The notes: a model not told the origin generated them from the letters alone. DNA of 64,000 bases from Asterias amurensis (GCF_032118995.1 NC_092661.1:15199006-15263005), one strand, 5' to 3'; positions 55,601 through 63,858 are shown, counted from the stretch's first letter. Numbers and translations are program-made.

Positions 55601-58600
55601 TAAACGCAGTGGACACTATTGGTAATTACTCAAAATAATTATTAGCATAAAACCTTTCTTGGTGACGAGTAATGGGGAGAGGTTGATGGTATAAAACATT
55701 GTGAGAAACGGCTCCCTCTGGTGCCATAGTTTTCGAGAAAGAAGTAATTTTCCACGAATTTGATTTCAAGACCTCAAGTTTAGAACTTGAAGTCTCTATC
55801 AACCATCTAAACGCACACAACTTCGTGTGACAAAGGTGTTTTTTCTTTCATTATTATCTCGCAAGTTCGATGACCGACTGAGCTCAAATTTTCACAGGTT
55901 TGTTATTTTATGCATATGTTGAGATACACCAACTGAACGCTAGTCTTTGACAATTACCAATAGTGTTCACTGCCTTTAAATGATTTTCATAGATAAACTC
56001 GCCCGATCAAAGGCAATGTGTCCCTTTAACATTATTTAATTTATAAAACATTTTTTTCATCAACGAAGTGATGCAAATTGCATGAGTTGCCCAAGAGCGG
56101 AACCAGGAAGATATTGATTCACATTTCTGTATTCCTTCCTTTGGTCTACACTGAGCACAATGCACCTTGCATCAATCACACGTTCTGCATGCTGTGTTTA
56201 TTGTTGATTTCTGTGTCACAATTTATTTGACCAATCCGTACACGCAACTTCAGCACGCCGCGCCGCCATGGCTGGTGTGCTGGGAGCACGTTTTTTACAC
56301 AAAGACATGGAAAAATCCCTGACCAAAACTTGCAGATGTAATGTCGTACAATTCCGACCATGACTACATGTATCGTACTTAAACTCGCCTATCATCTGGA
56401 CTGTTTTTTTTTGTGATTCATTTAAAGTTCTTTTTAGTTTCAAATATTCATGGTCTCAGCGTTCTACAGGCCTGGAATTATTCAGAGGCAACAGAGGTTA
56501 CTGCCTTTGTGGCCCTTCAAAAGTTTTCCATATACTTTAAGGTATTCCAATGGAAGTGCCCTTCGCAAAATGAAAGTGGCCTTGCCCTTGCAAAGTTGAA
56601 ATTTTAGGCCTGGTTCGTCATTATTATGTCATGTGCTGTCCTGCATGTCCTGTCAGGGAAATTGTATAAATCGCTCGACATGATGCCTGATTGACATCAA
56701 ATATACAAAAAACAGCAATTTTGTTAACATGTCTTTGTGTACAGATTGTTGCGCGTATTGATTGGTCCACCGCTTTGCATTATGTTGTAATTTTTGCCGT
56801 TTCTCCTCGATTTTGCTATCCCTCTAGTCACTGCCCCTAGTGGCAATGCTGCCCGAGGTGGCACTGTTGCCCCAGGTGGCACTGCTGCCCCAGGTGGCAG
56901 TGCAGCTCTTCTGAATGAGCCACCTCTACCTTTTGAGCTCCGGGATTTGCTCGCCTCAATGTCCTCAACCACAACCTCTTCCTCAATGCAAGGTATTATA
57001 ACATCAACCCCCCCATGCTACTGCTTTGCTTTCTTTAAGTGTTGCTTGAACTTGTTTTTGTTTGTTTTGCTTTGTAAAATTTTTATTTGAGGCCAAGCGG
57101 ATAAGAGCATCGGACTCAAGCTCTGACGCAGAGTGTGGGTTCGAGTCCCGGTCGTGCGAGACACCTATAACCTTTATTGCTGCGTCTTTTGGATTGGACT
57201 GAAAGCGTAAGTCCAGTAATGCGCGTCAAAGAACCTAGTGGCTGCACTCATTGTTATGAGAAAGGGTTCGCAGAAGTGTTCCTGGTCTGATCGGCAGCAT
57301 ATAGCACCGTTACATGGTGCTACATAAAGGAATAGGCCTCAACATAGCTCCACATACACTTTGCAGGAAAAATACTAAACACTTGGATACGCCCCTAGGG
57401 GTGTTAGAACCTAGTATTATTGTTTTAGCAGCTGCCACCCGTGTCGTTATTGATCAATTGCTGCCATGACCATGTGTTAGAAATGGCTTGCAAGGTCTGA
57501 CAGAAGAGCCAAGTTTCTATTTTAGGGGCTTTTTCAGAACCTCGGCTTAGGCTTTGTCTCTTACTCTCGGCTCTGTTTGATGTTGGGAACATTATGCAAA
57601 ATGTACACTCGATTCTTAAATTGATAAGCCAGAGCCCTAGCCGGGGTTTGGGGAAAGCCCCTGGTTTCAAGCAGGTCAAGCCAGGTCTTGACTACTGGTT
57701 ATTCTTAGAGTCTGTCCCTAAACTCTGGGGCTTTTTCCAAATCTTAGGCCCCCGTCTCCAGCTCTTGGCCTCGTTTGATGTTGATAACATCATACAAAAT
57801 GTACTCCGCTCCAATATTGGTGATAGAGCCTTAATAGAAGCGAGAGCACAAGCTGAGGTTTGCAAACACGCCCCTTGTTTACTGCAATGTCAAATTTGCC
57901 AAAGTCAACAATGGGGAACGTATCGAATGTCTGCCTCACAGAAATTGGCTTCAAATTGAAATTCCGCACCCAATTTTTGTGTATAAACCAGGCTTTTGTT
58001 TGCTTGCCTGTGACACAAATGCACATCATACATTGGGAGCACTTTCACAATGATAATATTTCATAGAAATTCTGAATAACAATTTCACGCGATCATGTGC
58101 CCTTCTACTCTGGACCCAATTTTATAGAGCTGCTTATGTAGAAAATATTGCTCTAAATAGGCATTCTTGGCTTTACATCTAGGGCAGAAATTCGGCACTT
58201 GCCCTGTAAGCAAAGAATGGTGATCACAAGCACAGAATTCGGTGGTAAGCAAAGCCACGAAACTGGGCTTAGGTGAATTGGGTCAATAGATTGGTCAGTT
58301 TTAACCTTGTCACTATTTTACTTTAATTTATTACCAGTCAACTGTTCTTTATTGATGCAATTGAAAAGTGGCACATTTTGTTGGATTAAAGGCAGTGGGC
58401 ACTATTGGTAATTACTCAAAATAATTATTAGCATAAAACCTTTCTTGGTGACAAGTAATGGGGAGAGGTTGGCGGTATAAAACATTGTGAGAAACAGCTC
58501 CCTCTGAAGTGCCATAGTTTTGGAGAAAGAAGTAATTTTCCACGAATTTTATTTCGAGGCCTCAAGTTTAGAACTTGAGGTCTCGAAATCAAGCATCTAA

Positions 58601-61600
58601 ACGCACACAACTTCGTGTGACAAGGGTGTTTTCTTCTTTCATTATTATCTCGCAACTTTGATGACCGACTGAGCTCAAATTTTCACAGGTTTGTTATTTT
58701 ATACATATGTTGAGATACACCAACTGTGAAGGCTAGTCTTTGACAATTACCAATAGTGTCCACTGCCTTTAACATCAGGTGTTATTGTTTTGTTACTAAT
58801 AAATACACCATACATGCCATGATTTTACAGTACGTACGTTATTTTTGTTTAGTATTTGTATCGTTTATTTGGATTGAAGGCTTTCCCTTTTGATCTGATG
58901 TTTACAGATCAACTTGAATGAAATCACTAAAACTAATGTGCCTGTTTATTTTATCCTTGTTTGTTTTGTATTTAGTTATTATTTGATCATACTTTTGAAG
59001 CTTTCCTTCCTGTTCAATGAGCGCTACAAAACTCCCTTGTGATAAAGCCACTTGTCAAAGAAATCTACAGATTATTGGTGTATGTTATTGGAGACGACTC
59101 CTAAATGCAAGAATATAAAACAACTTTTACCAAGACACATTGGCAGGGGTAAGTGATAATACAATTAGAGGGTTCATATTTATCTTTTTTTCTTGATTGC
59201 AGGTGGGATTGAGTTTGATTTTGATGAGGATACATCTATTGAGGAGCCTTGGATGGTCAAACCTGAGGGTCTCTCCCCGGTCATATTCTCAAATGGTCAG
59301 TATTTAGTAATCCTTATCCTCTCTTAACAATGCTTGATCCATTATCCAACCCACAATGTGTGATGCAATCCAGCAAAATAAATCCTTTGTCAACTCGGGT
59401 CATTTTCGGTAACAGAAAGTAGTACTTCATTTTAAAAAGCTGAGATGGTTTAAGGTATAAAATAAATGGCCCTGTTGCCAGGGTGTAATATTGTTGAAGT
59501 GCCTTGAGTGCCTTGGAGTAATGAATTTGAGTCTAAATAAGAATCCACTATTAATATATTATTTAAAGATAATGTTGTCAATGTTGGATTTGCTCTGTAG
59601 AATCGTTGAAACAAGCTGTGAAGGAGGGTCAGACCCAGCGCGTCCGTGAAGCTCTCTGGTTGAATGGCATGCATGACCTAGAGCAGCCGGACCCAGTCTG
59701 TGGTGTCACGTTGCTCATGCTGGCCTGTATGAACCGCCATGACGAGATCGCTAAGCTACTCATTGCCAACGGAGCTCTGGTCAACGTACCGGAGAAGTCT
59801 GGGTTGACTCCGCTCATGTACTCCACGGAGTTGGTAAGATATCATCCTTAAACTGAATTGTTCCTTTCCATCAATAAATGTTATGCCCCGTCAGCGAAGC
59901 AAGCCCAAAGGGCATAACAAAAGATATATTGTCTGAGCAATAACTCTAGAAGGACTTGGCATATCAACTCGAAACTTGTTTATTTTTGGAGCCCCCTACA
60001 TCCCTAGATCAAATGTGAAGCTCATTTTGGCTAACGCAAAAGAAATGTTGTCCAAGTGATAATTCAAGAATGAGATGAATCTCATTCTTGACTGAGATTT
60101 TAAAAAGTGAGTGAGATCAACAAAAACGCCCCGCTTGCCCCGCTCAGATAAATCTCAGCGGGGCATTTTTGTTTGTCAACACACCATTCTTGTTTCTCAC
60201 ATATTCTACAATAAATCTTTAGCTTGTCTTGGCTAAGCGTTCTGGTGTCCAACAAGCTGAAATTTTAGACCCAATTTCATTTCTTTTAAGTTGAACTGTA
60301 TGGATTTGAGTGTTGGCTTTTCTATCCACAATGTGTCCCTTGGAGTACGTCTCTTTTTGTTAAGTTTCTTTCTTTCTGGTTAAGTGCTGGTTGATTGTTT
60401 GTTGTTTTGATTGTTTTTAATACTTGCTCATTTCCTATCGTGTGTTAAAACTGTTTAACCTTTTAGATTCTTTTTAAGAAATTTTTATATTGTACATGCT
60501 CGTGTGCAATTCAACCTTGGTTGTAATGTTTTTACGAAATAAACCGATAAATGTAAAGAGCTGCTTAAGGAGAAAATGATGCTTAATTGTTTTTTGCTGA
60601 GCAAAAATGTGCAGGATACCAGTAAAACATATTTGTAATTGTGTTGACACAGCTTAGACACAAACTTTTAAATCCAGTTTTCATTCTGTGTTTTTGCAGG
60701 GACTTTATAACCTGGTAGCTATTTTGCTTGAAGCTGGTGCCCACGTCAATCTACAGCAAAATGGCACAGGGGAGACGGCTATGATGATGGTACCAGTGAA
60801 ATCTCCTTATTTTATATTTGTTTTGTGTTTGTGTTTTGTAAACAGTCAGGTCTAGGTTGATCATTGCTTACTGAAAAACTGGTTCAAGTTTTTGGCCTGT
60901 GTTGATTATACATACTGAGCACGTCTCGCGCGTATTTGAACATTTGGACCCGTTAAAGTGTGCAAGTTATTTTACTACACGATAAAGCACTGATGTGAGA
61001 CAAAAGTGGTCTGAAAATGTCCTTAGGCAAAAAACAAAATTAAAAACATGTTTAGCGTCCTGCCCACCTCCTTTTTAGAGGATGTTGTTTACACGGGGAA
61101 AAAAAAGATAATTTTGTCTCAACAAAATGTGTCGACCAGCAATTCAAAAGAAAACGGGTCGAAAAGGCAGGACGCTTCATTTTTACCTTTTTTTTTGCCT
61201 AATATGTGTGAGACCTATCTACTGATATGAAAGTTTTCTGTAAGTTTAACGTGTGGAAATGCTTACAATTTAGCTTAACTCCAACACTGAAAAAATTGCT
61301 TGTTATTATTATTATTATTGGTTTATTAATAACATTCAAACACCAGTCAAAGGCTGAATTGAGTTTCAAATACAGAGATTAATAAAAATAGATGTGTTAA
61401 AAATTACAGAAAAAGCATTAAGAAATACAATTTGTTTTTATACATTTAAAATTAAATTGGCTTGTGCCAGTGACTAAAATATAACATATATTGATATTAT
61501 GTTCAGAGCTGTTTTTTTTTTTGCTTTTGTTGCTGTTGGATTAATTGATATTCATGAATACCTAAGACAGTTTATCCATTCTGATTGGTCGAAAGGGCAT

Positions 61601-63797
61601 CACGAGGGGTTGTTTGAACGGATGATACACATGTAACACCAGTTAATCTCCTTATAAGTAGTTGTTTACCCGAGGGCCTTACCATTTCATTACTGGAGGG
61701 GTGATGTGTTGAAAGAAGTCATTGAGCACTTATAATTTTTGCAATTATTTAATTTTTTGAACAAAAAGTGTTGATTTATTTTGGACCGTAAAGGTATTTA
61801 TTAATGGGAATCAAAGTGTGTGCACATTTATTCCCTTACATTGTAGCACCCATACATACCGGTAGATTCTGCTTGTGAAAAAGCCCAATGAAAAATTATA
61901 TTAATGAATGCATTGTTGTATAACTTCAGGCTGGGAAGAGGGGTCACTCGGACATCGTGAATCTCCTCTTGATGTTTGGAGGTAACTGGGCCATCTTGAC
62001 TCCGGGTGCGGATACAGTAGCAGGGTATGCTATCATCTACAAGCATCCCAATGTGTACGATGTACTCAACAATCATATCAACAGGTTAGTTTGACCTTGT
62101 TTACTTTAAAGACCAATCCGACGAAACAAAATTGGGAGCGCCCTCTATTGAAAATTACCAACTGCGGTGTCTTTTTGTGCACAATCTAGGCATTGAAGAC
62201 ACCGTAGTAAATGGCGCGCGGTGCTCAACACTTGCGCGCCCAGTGCTCAACACTTGCGCACCCGGTGCGCGTCAGATTGGTCTACAGGCTATGATCTTAA
62301 ATAAATAATAACGGGGGTTGAAATTGCCACTAGCCCGCTAGCCCGGGACTACCAGACTTGCAGCGGGGCTACTTATTTTTCCAGTTCGATAGCGCGGCGG
62401 GCTAGTGGGAAATAATGCAAAAGTCAATATCACAAACCGCAATGAACTGTGCTGATGGTGTATTGTAAAGTTTGTGCAGTGTGACTCAATGTGTTTTTTG
62501 GGCTACCAAAATCTCATCGGGGCTTCTTGGTTACTAGCCCTGCTGACTACCATGAAAATACACTTAATTTCTACCCCTGAATAATAATACTATGTACGTT
62601 TTATATACATTGTGTAGTGCTTTATCTGTGAGTTAAATGATTGAGTGGAAATACTTTAATTTGAACTATGAACTATGAACTGGCATTCTTTATCCAGAGT
62701 ATTGTTTTAATGCCATTCTTTATCCAGTTTGATTTTTTACTGCCATTTGTTATCCAGTGTAATACTGTACTGCCATTCTTTATTCATTGTAATGTTCTAC
62801 TGCCGTTCTTTATTCAGTGTATTTGTTCTACTGCCATTCTTTATCTAGTGTAATGTTTTACACGATTCTTTATCCTGTGAAATGTTTTACTGCCGTTCTT
62901 TATCCAGTGTAATGTTTTACTACCATTCTTTATCCAGTGAAATTTTGTTCTGCCATTCTTTATCCAGTGAAATGTTTTCCTGCATTCTTTATCCAGTGTA
63001 ATGTTCTACTGCCATTCTTTTTCCAGTTTGATGTTTTATTGATATTGTTTGTCAGGTGTCACACAGTTCTTTATCCAGTGTAATGCTTCACTGCTCTTCT
63101 TATTTTAATATACAGAGCAATGGTTTTGTTGTTATTTTGAGAGCAAAATTTACTTGCTGTTCTTTTCCCCGCGGATAACCTTTCACTGCTGTTCTGATCC
63201 CAGGCAATAACTTTACCACCGTTGGTATTACAGGGTGACAATGCAATTTGAAAGTACTATCAATCATTACTTATGCGGCATGACTAAGCTGTTCTCATTC
63301 CAGGGTAATAACTTTACCGCCGTTTATTTTCAAGGGTTACAATGCAATTTGAGAGTACTATCAATCAGTACTTATGCGGCATGACTACATGTAAGCTGTT
63401 CTCATTCCAGGGTAATAACTTTACCGCCGTTTATTTTCCAGGGTTACAATGCGATTTGAGAGTATTATCAATCAGTACTTATGCAGCACTTACGCTGTTC
63501 TTATTCCAGGGTAATAACTTTACCGCCGTTTGTATTCCAGGGCAACAATGCAATTTGAGAGTACTATCAATCATTACTTATGCAGCACTTATGCTGTTCT
63601 CATACCAGGGTAATAACTTTACCGCCGTTTATTTTCCAGGGTTACAATGCAATTTGAGAGTACTATCAATCAGTACTTATGCGGCACTGCTAAGCTGGTC
63701 AAGCCTGTGTTTCCTCTTCAATGCTTCCGTATCCGTGAGAGTACTGAACACCACATCTACCTCAACCACGACACCAGGCAGCACGCTCACAACCAAG
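31533..63797 (+). CDS. MPHOSPH8: M-phase phosphoprotein 8 (MPP8), HUSH subunit; 11 exons, 3' end outside window
   Basis: MPP8 reads H3K9me3 through its chromodomain and, with TASOR and periphilin, forms the HUSH complex that silences retroelements in vertebrates. Exons: 31533-31664, 36362-36526, 45782-46768, 50381-51857, 54326-54706, 56828-56992, 59203-59295, 59601-59833, 60700-60789, 61930-62084, 63640-63797. They join in frame to 1345 residues without a stop, longer than human MPP8 (about 860), and continue beyond the window. Chromodomain about 29-85, with likely methyl-lysine cage residues Phe32, Trp53 and Tyr56. Middle part is low complexity: basic/acidic with a 13-His run, a Thr-rich repeated segment, and a Lys-rich 11-residue repeat. 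Ankyrin repeats about 1134-1290 ([54 protein letters not shown]). The C-terminal block ([14 protein letters not shown]) resembles the vertebrate end. Intron 1 uses a GC donor. Identity rests on the chromodomain plus ankyrin architecture. Confidence 0.9.
32920..33365 (+). mobile_element. Non-LTR retrotransposon 3' end (CR1-like tail)
   Basis: Frame ending 33108 reads [20 protein letters not shown] then [13 protein letters not shown], typical of the end of a reverse-transcriptase ORF. Followed by a 3' UTR ending CAATAAACCAATTAATAAA. Similar tails at 60350-60555 and, inverted, at about 61310. Confidence 0.6.
35045..35422. mobile_element. Family B miniature element, copy B2
   Basis: TTAAAGGAACACGTTGCCTT ... 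AAGGCAATGTGTTCCTTTAA. The central palindrome CATTTATGGGAGTCAAAATT / TTGACCCCCATAAATGG is nearly perfect. Confidence 0.92.
35419..35816. mobile_element. Family C miniature element
   Basis: TTAAAGGAACATTACAGAAT ... TTCTGTAACGTTCCTCTAAG. It shares its left TTAA with the right end of B2. Termini resemble family B (AGGAAC) but the interior differs. Confidence 0.85.
36362..36526 (+). CDS. MPHOSPH8: MPHOSPH8 exon 2 (rest of chromodomain)
   Basis: 55 codons: [20 protein letters not shown], then [20 protein letters not shown]. Trp and Tyr of the RVRWQGY motif are the cage positions. Acceptor TATTTTAG, donor AAG|GTAAGG. Confidence 0.95.
36664..36838. repeat. Family H dispersed repeat
   Basis: Starts CAGGCCTGTATGCTTCG, ends GTATCAGGCCTGA, with repeated GGGCACxxAGGCA words. 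Second copy 37171-37338, inverted copies 39338-39515 and 45573-45718, diverged copy 56468-56612. Confidence 0.85.
37171..37338. repeat. Family H dispersed repeat
   Basis: Same orientation as the copy at 36664, with CTAGGTAAAGGGCACTATGAGG and GCATTTCAAGGGCACC in common. Confidence 0.85.
37678..37806. repeat. Short minisatellite AGAAATTTGCAAC
   Basis: About eight degenerate copies of a 13-18 bp unit, (A/C)AGAAATTTGCARC. Confidence 0.8.
38637..38853. repeat. Family J dispersed repeat
   Basis: CCCAATTTCGAAGAGTTGCT ... CAGCTCTATAAAATTGGACC, inverse ends. Confidence 0.8.
39220..39850. repeat. Tandem duplication with an inserted family H element
   Basis: Unit containing CTCCCTTGAAATAAACCAAT and GTGAAGGAAATTCTGAACC is present about three times (39230, 39517, 39650, partial at 39819). 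The family H copy 39338-39515 interrupts one unit at GTGAAGT|CCC. Confidence 0.8.
39338..39515. repeat. Family H dispersed repeat, inverted copy
   Basis: Inverse of the 36664 copy: CAGGCCTGATACTTCACGGA ... GAAGCATACAGGCCTGA. Confidence 0.88.
40620..41151. mobile_element. Family A miniature element with an internal insertion
   Basis: TTAAAGGCACTGACTTGTTG ... CACCAGTGCCTTTAA. About 130 bp longer than other copies because of an inner palindrome (TACCGTAAGCACAGAAT / ATTCTGTGCTTACGGCA) at about 40660-40795. Confidence 0.8.
41703..42069. mobile_element. Family A miniature element, full copy
   Basis: TTAAAGACACTGGACACTAT ... TTGTCCACTGCCTTTAA. Confidence 0.9.
43140..43660. repeat. Segmental tandem duplication, period about 280-300 bp
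   Basis: GTGCTTAGCAAATTGTTCTC...GTGCCAACCATTGGTAAT occurs at 43178-43340 and again, diverged, at 43452-43645. A partial middle copy of CACAATGATCAGGGCTGCAC is at 43403. Confidence 0.8.
44709..45098. mobile_element. Family B miniature element, copy B3
   Basis: TTAAAGGAACATGTTGCCTT ... GGCAACATGTTCCTTTAA, central palindrome CCATTTATGGCAGTCAAGTA / ATTTGACTGCCATAAATGG. Confidence 0.92.
45220..45470. mobile_element. Inverted pair of tRNA-like heads (SINE-derived)
   Basis: The right half (45390-45445) has TGGTAGAACGCC as A box and GGTTCAAGTCC as B box on plus. The left half, on minus, has AGAGCTCTGTTAGAAGAGTG and GGTCGCAGGTTGAAGTC. Outer ends GGGTTGGACAAAGAG and CTTTGTCCAACCC are inverse, so the whole can fold back. 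Confidence 0.6.
45573..45718. repeat. Family H dispersed repeat, diverged inverted copy
   Basis: CATGTCTGATACTTAATGGA ... TTAAGCATACAGACCTAG, ending 63 bp before MPHOSPH8 exon 3. Confidence 0.7.
45782..46768 (+). CDS. MPHOSPH8: MPHOSPH8 exon 3 (charged region, duplicated motif, poly-His)
   Basis: 329 codons (residues 100-428). Starts with basic [20 protein letters not shown], a plausible nuclear localisation signal. The motif [16 protein letters not shown] occurs twice, at residues 178 and 260. Residues near 290-320 are Lys/Ala/Glu-rich helix leading to 13 consecutive His (46397-46435) and [12 protein letters not shown]. Donor TCA|GTAAGT. Strong coding bias and GC content compared with flanking introns. 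Confidence 0.93.
47700..47995 (+). mobile_element. L2/CR1-like retrotransposon 3' end with ATT tail
   Basis: 47781-47900 encodes [20 protein letters not shown] then [19 protein letters not shown] and TAA, a textbook reverse-transcriptase C-terminus. The short 3' UTR (GCGCATTGAATTTTGTAAAA, TGCGCTTTATAAG) ends in (TTA)n at 47967-47992. Confidence 0.85.
48168..48440 (+). mobile_element. tRNA-derived SINE, full copy
   Basis: Head GTGTCTTGGCCGAGCGGTTT with B box GGTTTGAATCCCAGTCGTGA, then body with CTACCGGCCAGGCTTCGGAT and CCTAGGAGTAGGTGGCAACG. It sits inside a family J repeat (CCCAATTTCATAGAGCTGCT at 48132). A headless relative is at 54950-55135. Confidence 0.85.
49355..49700. mobile_element. 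Palindromic element split by a microsatellite-tailed insertion
   Basis: Left part ATTTCACCAAACTCGTCCTA...CTTAGGATTTATC and right part CCTAAGTTAGGATAGGATTA..TTTGTGAAATGAG are inverse. Between them is (AATTC)n plus AT-rich sequence (49455-49640). Confidence 0.6.
50381..51857 (+). CDS. MPHOSPH8: MPHOSPH8 exon 4 (long Thr/Ser/Pro-rich exon)
   Basis: 492 codons plus one base. Acceptor after a long pyrimidine tract (CTTACACCAG), donor GAGA|GTATGT. Composition rich in Thr, Ser, Pro and Asn, predicted disordered. A degenerate unit NTEGxF(F/C/S)T or similar recurs at least nine times from about 50820 to 51390. No known domain. Confidence 0.85.
52149..52310. mobile_element. Palindromic miniature element
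   Basis: TTAAGGCCGGTTTATAGT.. / ..CTATAACTCGGACTTTAGGCC with inner arms GATGGTCGCGCTATGGAAAT and inverse (GATTTCCATCACGCGACCAT). Confidence 0.8.
52369..52515. mobile_element. Short palindromic element, family G, copy 2
   Basis: AATGGGGGACTTTCGGGACG ... inverse; about 80% identical by eye to 7681-7815 and includes GGTGGCAGCAGACTTACCAG in both. Confidence 0.85.
52676..52894. repeat. Family J dispersed repeat
   Basis: CCAATTTCATAGGGCTACTT ... GAGCAGCTCTTTGAAATTGG. Confidence 0.85.
52977..53199. mobile_element. Palindromic element (CTATTGACC family)
   Basis: AAGCCTATTGACCCCTTGCA at left and GAAATGGGTCAATAGCAGCTT at right are inverse. Interior rich in CGC. Confidence 0.75.
53549..53733. mobile_element. 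Palindromic element, family E
   Basis: TAAAGGCCCGGTCACACAGG and CCTGTGTGACCGGGCCTTTA, near-perfect inverse ends. Inner arms AACGATAAAAATGCA / TGCATTTTTATCGTT. Confidence 0.92.
53827..54110. mobile_element. Family F element, copy 1
   Basis: CAGGGGTCGAAATTAAGTGT at left and CAATTTCGACCCCTG at right. Contains GTAGTCAGCAGGGCTAGTGA and CTAGCGGGCTAGTGG. Inverted copy at 62313-62579. Confidence 0.88.
54155..54286. mobile_element. Palindromic miniature element before exon 5
   Basis: TAGGCCGTGTCCGAAACTGT and ACAGTTTCGAATATGGCCT-like right end (GCAGTTTCGAATATGGCCT). Inner arms CTACAGCTACAGCTAG / ATAGCCGAAGCTGTAG. Ends 39 bp before MPHOSPH8 exon 5. Confidence 0.85.
54326..54706 (+). CDS. MPHOSPH8: MPHOSPH8 exon 5 (Lys-rich 11-residue repeats)
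   Basis: Phase 1 in, phase 1 out. From about 54409 to 54610 the unit SEKVKK(T/N)DSKP repeats six times (33-bp DNA period), followed by degenerate versions. It ends [15 protein letters not shown]. Donor AGAG|GTACAT. Confidence 0.88.
54950..55135 (-). mobile_element. SINE body fragment, headless
   Basis: Reverse complement of the 48290-48425 body (CCACCTACTCCTAGGGCTGA, CATCAGTCCGAAGCCTGG). Confidence 0.85.
55508..56029. mobile_element. Family B element (B4) carrying a nested family A element
   Basis: Left half 55508-55599 (TTAAAGGGACACGTTGCCTA) and right remnant 55980-56029 (GGCAATGTGTCCCTTTAA). Family A copy 55600-55979 lies between, at a GTTTTAA site present in other B copies. The middle of B is missing. 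Confidence 0.85.
55600..55979. mobile_element. Family A miniature element nested in B4
   Basis: TTAAACGCAGTGGACACTAT ... GTGTTCACTGCCTTTAA. Confidence 0.88.
56468..56612. repeat. Family H dispersed repeat, diverged copy
   Basis: CAGGCCTGGAATTATTCAGA ... TTTTAGGCCTGG. Confidence 0.7.
56828..56992 (+). CDS. MPHOSPH8: MPHOSPH8 exon 6
   Basis: Phase 1 at both ends, so it can be skipped without shifting frame. Encodes a short Gly/Ala repeat ([17 protein letters not shown]) and then [20 protein letters not shown]. Acceptor CCCTCTAG, donor CAAG|GTATTA. Conservation unknown; the weakest of the exons. Confidence 0.72.
57086..57345 (+). mobile_element. tRNA-derived SINE with a different body
   Basis: Head AGGCCAAGCGGATAAGAGCA plus GGTTCGAGTCCCGGTCGTG. 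The body (GATTGGACTGAAAGCGTAAG, CTGGTCTGATCGGCAGCATA) differs from the 48168 and 24297 copies, so at least three bodies share one type of head. Confidence 0.75.
58386..58772. mobile_element. Family A miniature element, full copy
   Basis: TTAAAGGCAGTGGGCACTAT ... GTGTCCACTGCCTTTAA, with the inner palindrome CCTCAAGTTTAGAACTTGAGG. Confidence 0.92.
59203..59295 (+). CDS. MPHOSPH8: MPHOSPH8 exon 7
   Basis: 31 codons, phase 1 both ends: [20 protein letters not shown] then [11 protein letters not shown]. Acidic region just before the ankyrin repeats. Acceptor GATTGCAG, donor AATG|GTCAGT. Confidence 0.85.
59601..59833 (+). CDS. MPHOSPH8: MPHOSPH8 exon 8 (ankyrin repeats begin)
   Basis: [20 protein letters not shown], then the ankyrin signature [20 protein letters not shown] and [20 protein letters not shown]. 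Donor TTG|GTAAGA, phase 0. Confidence 0.95.
59880..60165. repeat. Dispersed repeat with GC-rich hairpins
   Basis: GTTATGCCCC..GGGCATAAC at 59880-59918, then AGAATGAGATGAATCTCATTCT (60068) split palindrome, and GCCCCGC..AGATAAATCT..GCGGGGC (60130-60163). In MPHOSPH8 intron 8. Confidence 0.6.
60350..60555 (+). mobile_element. Non-LTR retrotransposon 3' UTR fragment
   Basis: GCAATTCAACCTTGGTTGTA then TTTTTACGAAATAAACCGAT, a diverged relative of the 33220-33365 tail. Confidence 0.5.
60700..60789 (+). CDS. MPHOSPH8: MPHOSPH8 exon 9 (ankyrin repeat)
   Basis: 30 codons: [30 protein letters not shown]. Acceptor TTTTTGCAG, donor ATG|GTACCA. Symmetric phase 0. Confidence 0.94.
61930..62084 (+). CDS. 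MPHOSPH8: MPHOSPH8 exon 10 (ankyrin repeat)
   Basis: [20 protein letters not shown], then [20 protein letters not shown]. Acceptor ACTTCAG, donor ACAG|GTTAGT, phase 2. Confidence 0.94.
62109..62285. mobile_element. Palindromic element (AGACCAATC family)
   Basis: AGACCAATCCGACG and CGTCAGATTGGTCT inverse ends; includes a 26-bp tandem duplication (GTGCTCAACACTTGCGC twice) near 62221. Confidence 0.82.
62313..62579. mobile_element. Family F element, copy 2 (inverted relative to 53827)
   Basis: GGGGGTTGAAATTGCCACTA ... CTTAATTTCTACCCCTG. Confidence 0.88.
62680..63090. repeat. Minisatellite, unit about 30-32 bp
   Basis: About a dozen copies of TACTGCCATTCTTTATCCAG then TGTAATGTT. Each unit has a pyrimidine-rich CTTTATCCAG that looks like a 3' splice site. 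In MPHOSPH8 intron 10. Confidence 0.92.
63226..63700 (+). repeat. Five tandem copies of the exon 11 acceptor region
   Basis: Unit of 99-107 bp: TTTATTTTCCAGGGTTACAA then TGCAATTTGAGAGTACTATC and CTTATGCGGCA. ATG of each copy at 63241, 63342, 63449, 63548, 63647; the last is within the real exon 11. Confidence 0.93.
63640..63797 (+). CDS. MPHOSPH8: MPHOSPH8 exon 11 (last readable; C-terminal domain begins)
   Basis: AG|G Arg junction, then [20 protein letters not shown] and [20 protein letters not shown] to HNQ. Donor CAAG|GTATGT, phase 1. Its acceptor and first ~50 bp exist in four further upstream tandem copies; only this last copy continues into the conserved [11 protein letters not shown] sequence, so it is chosen. 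Confidence 0.88.
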
Positions 63798-63858
63798 GTA
63801 TGTCAGACCAAGGTACACTTCATTCCCCTACAACTAAGTTTGCTATTTCATCTCTTAG

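Noticed and set aside
60120-60170. Rho-independent terminator-like GC hairpin followed by T run
   Set aside because: Bacterial-type termination does not apply here; it is part of a dispersed repeat in an intron.
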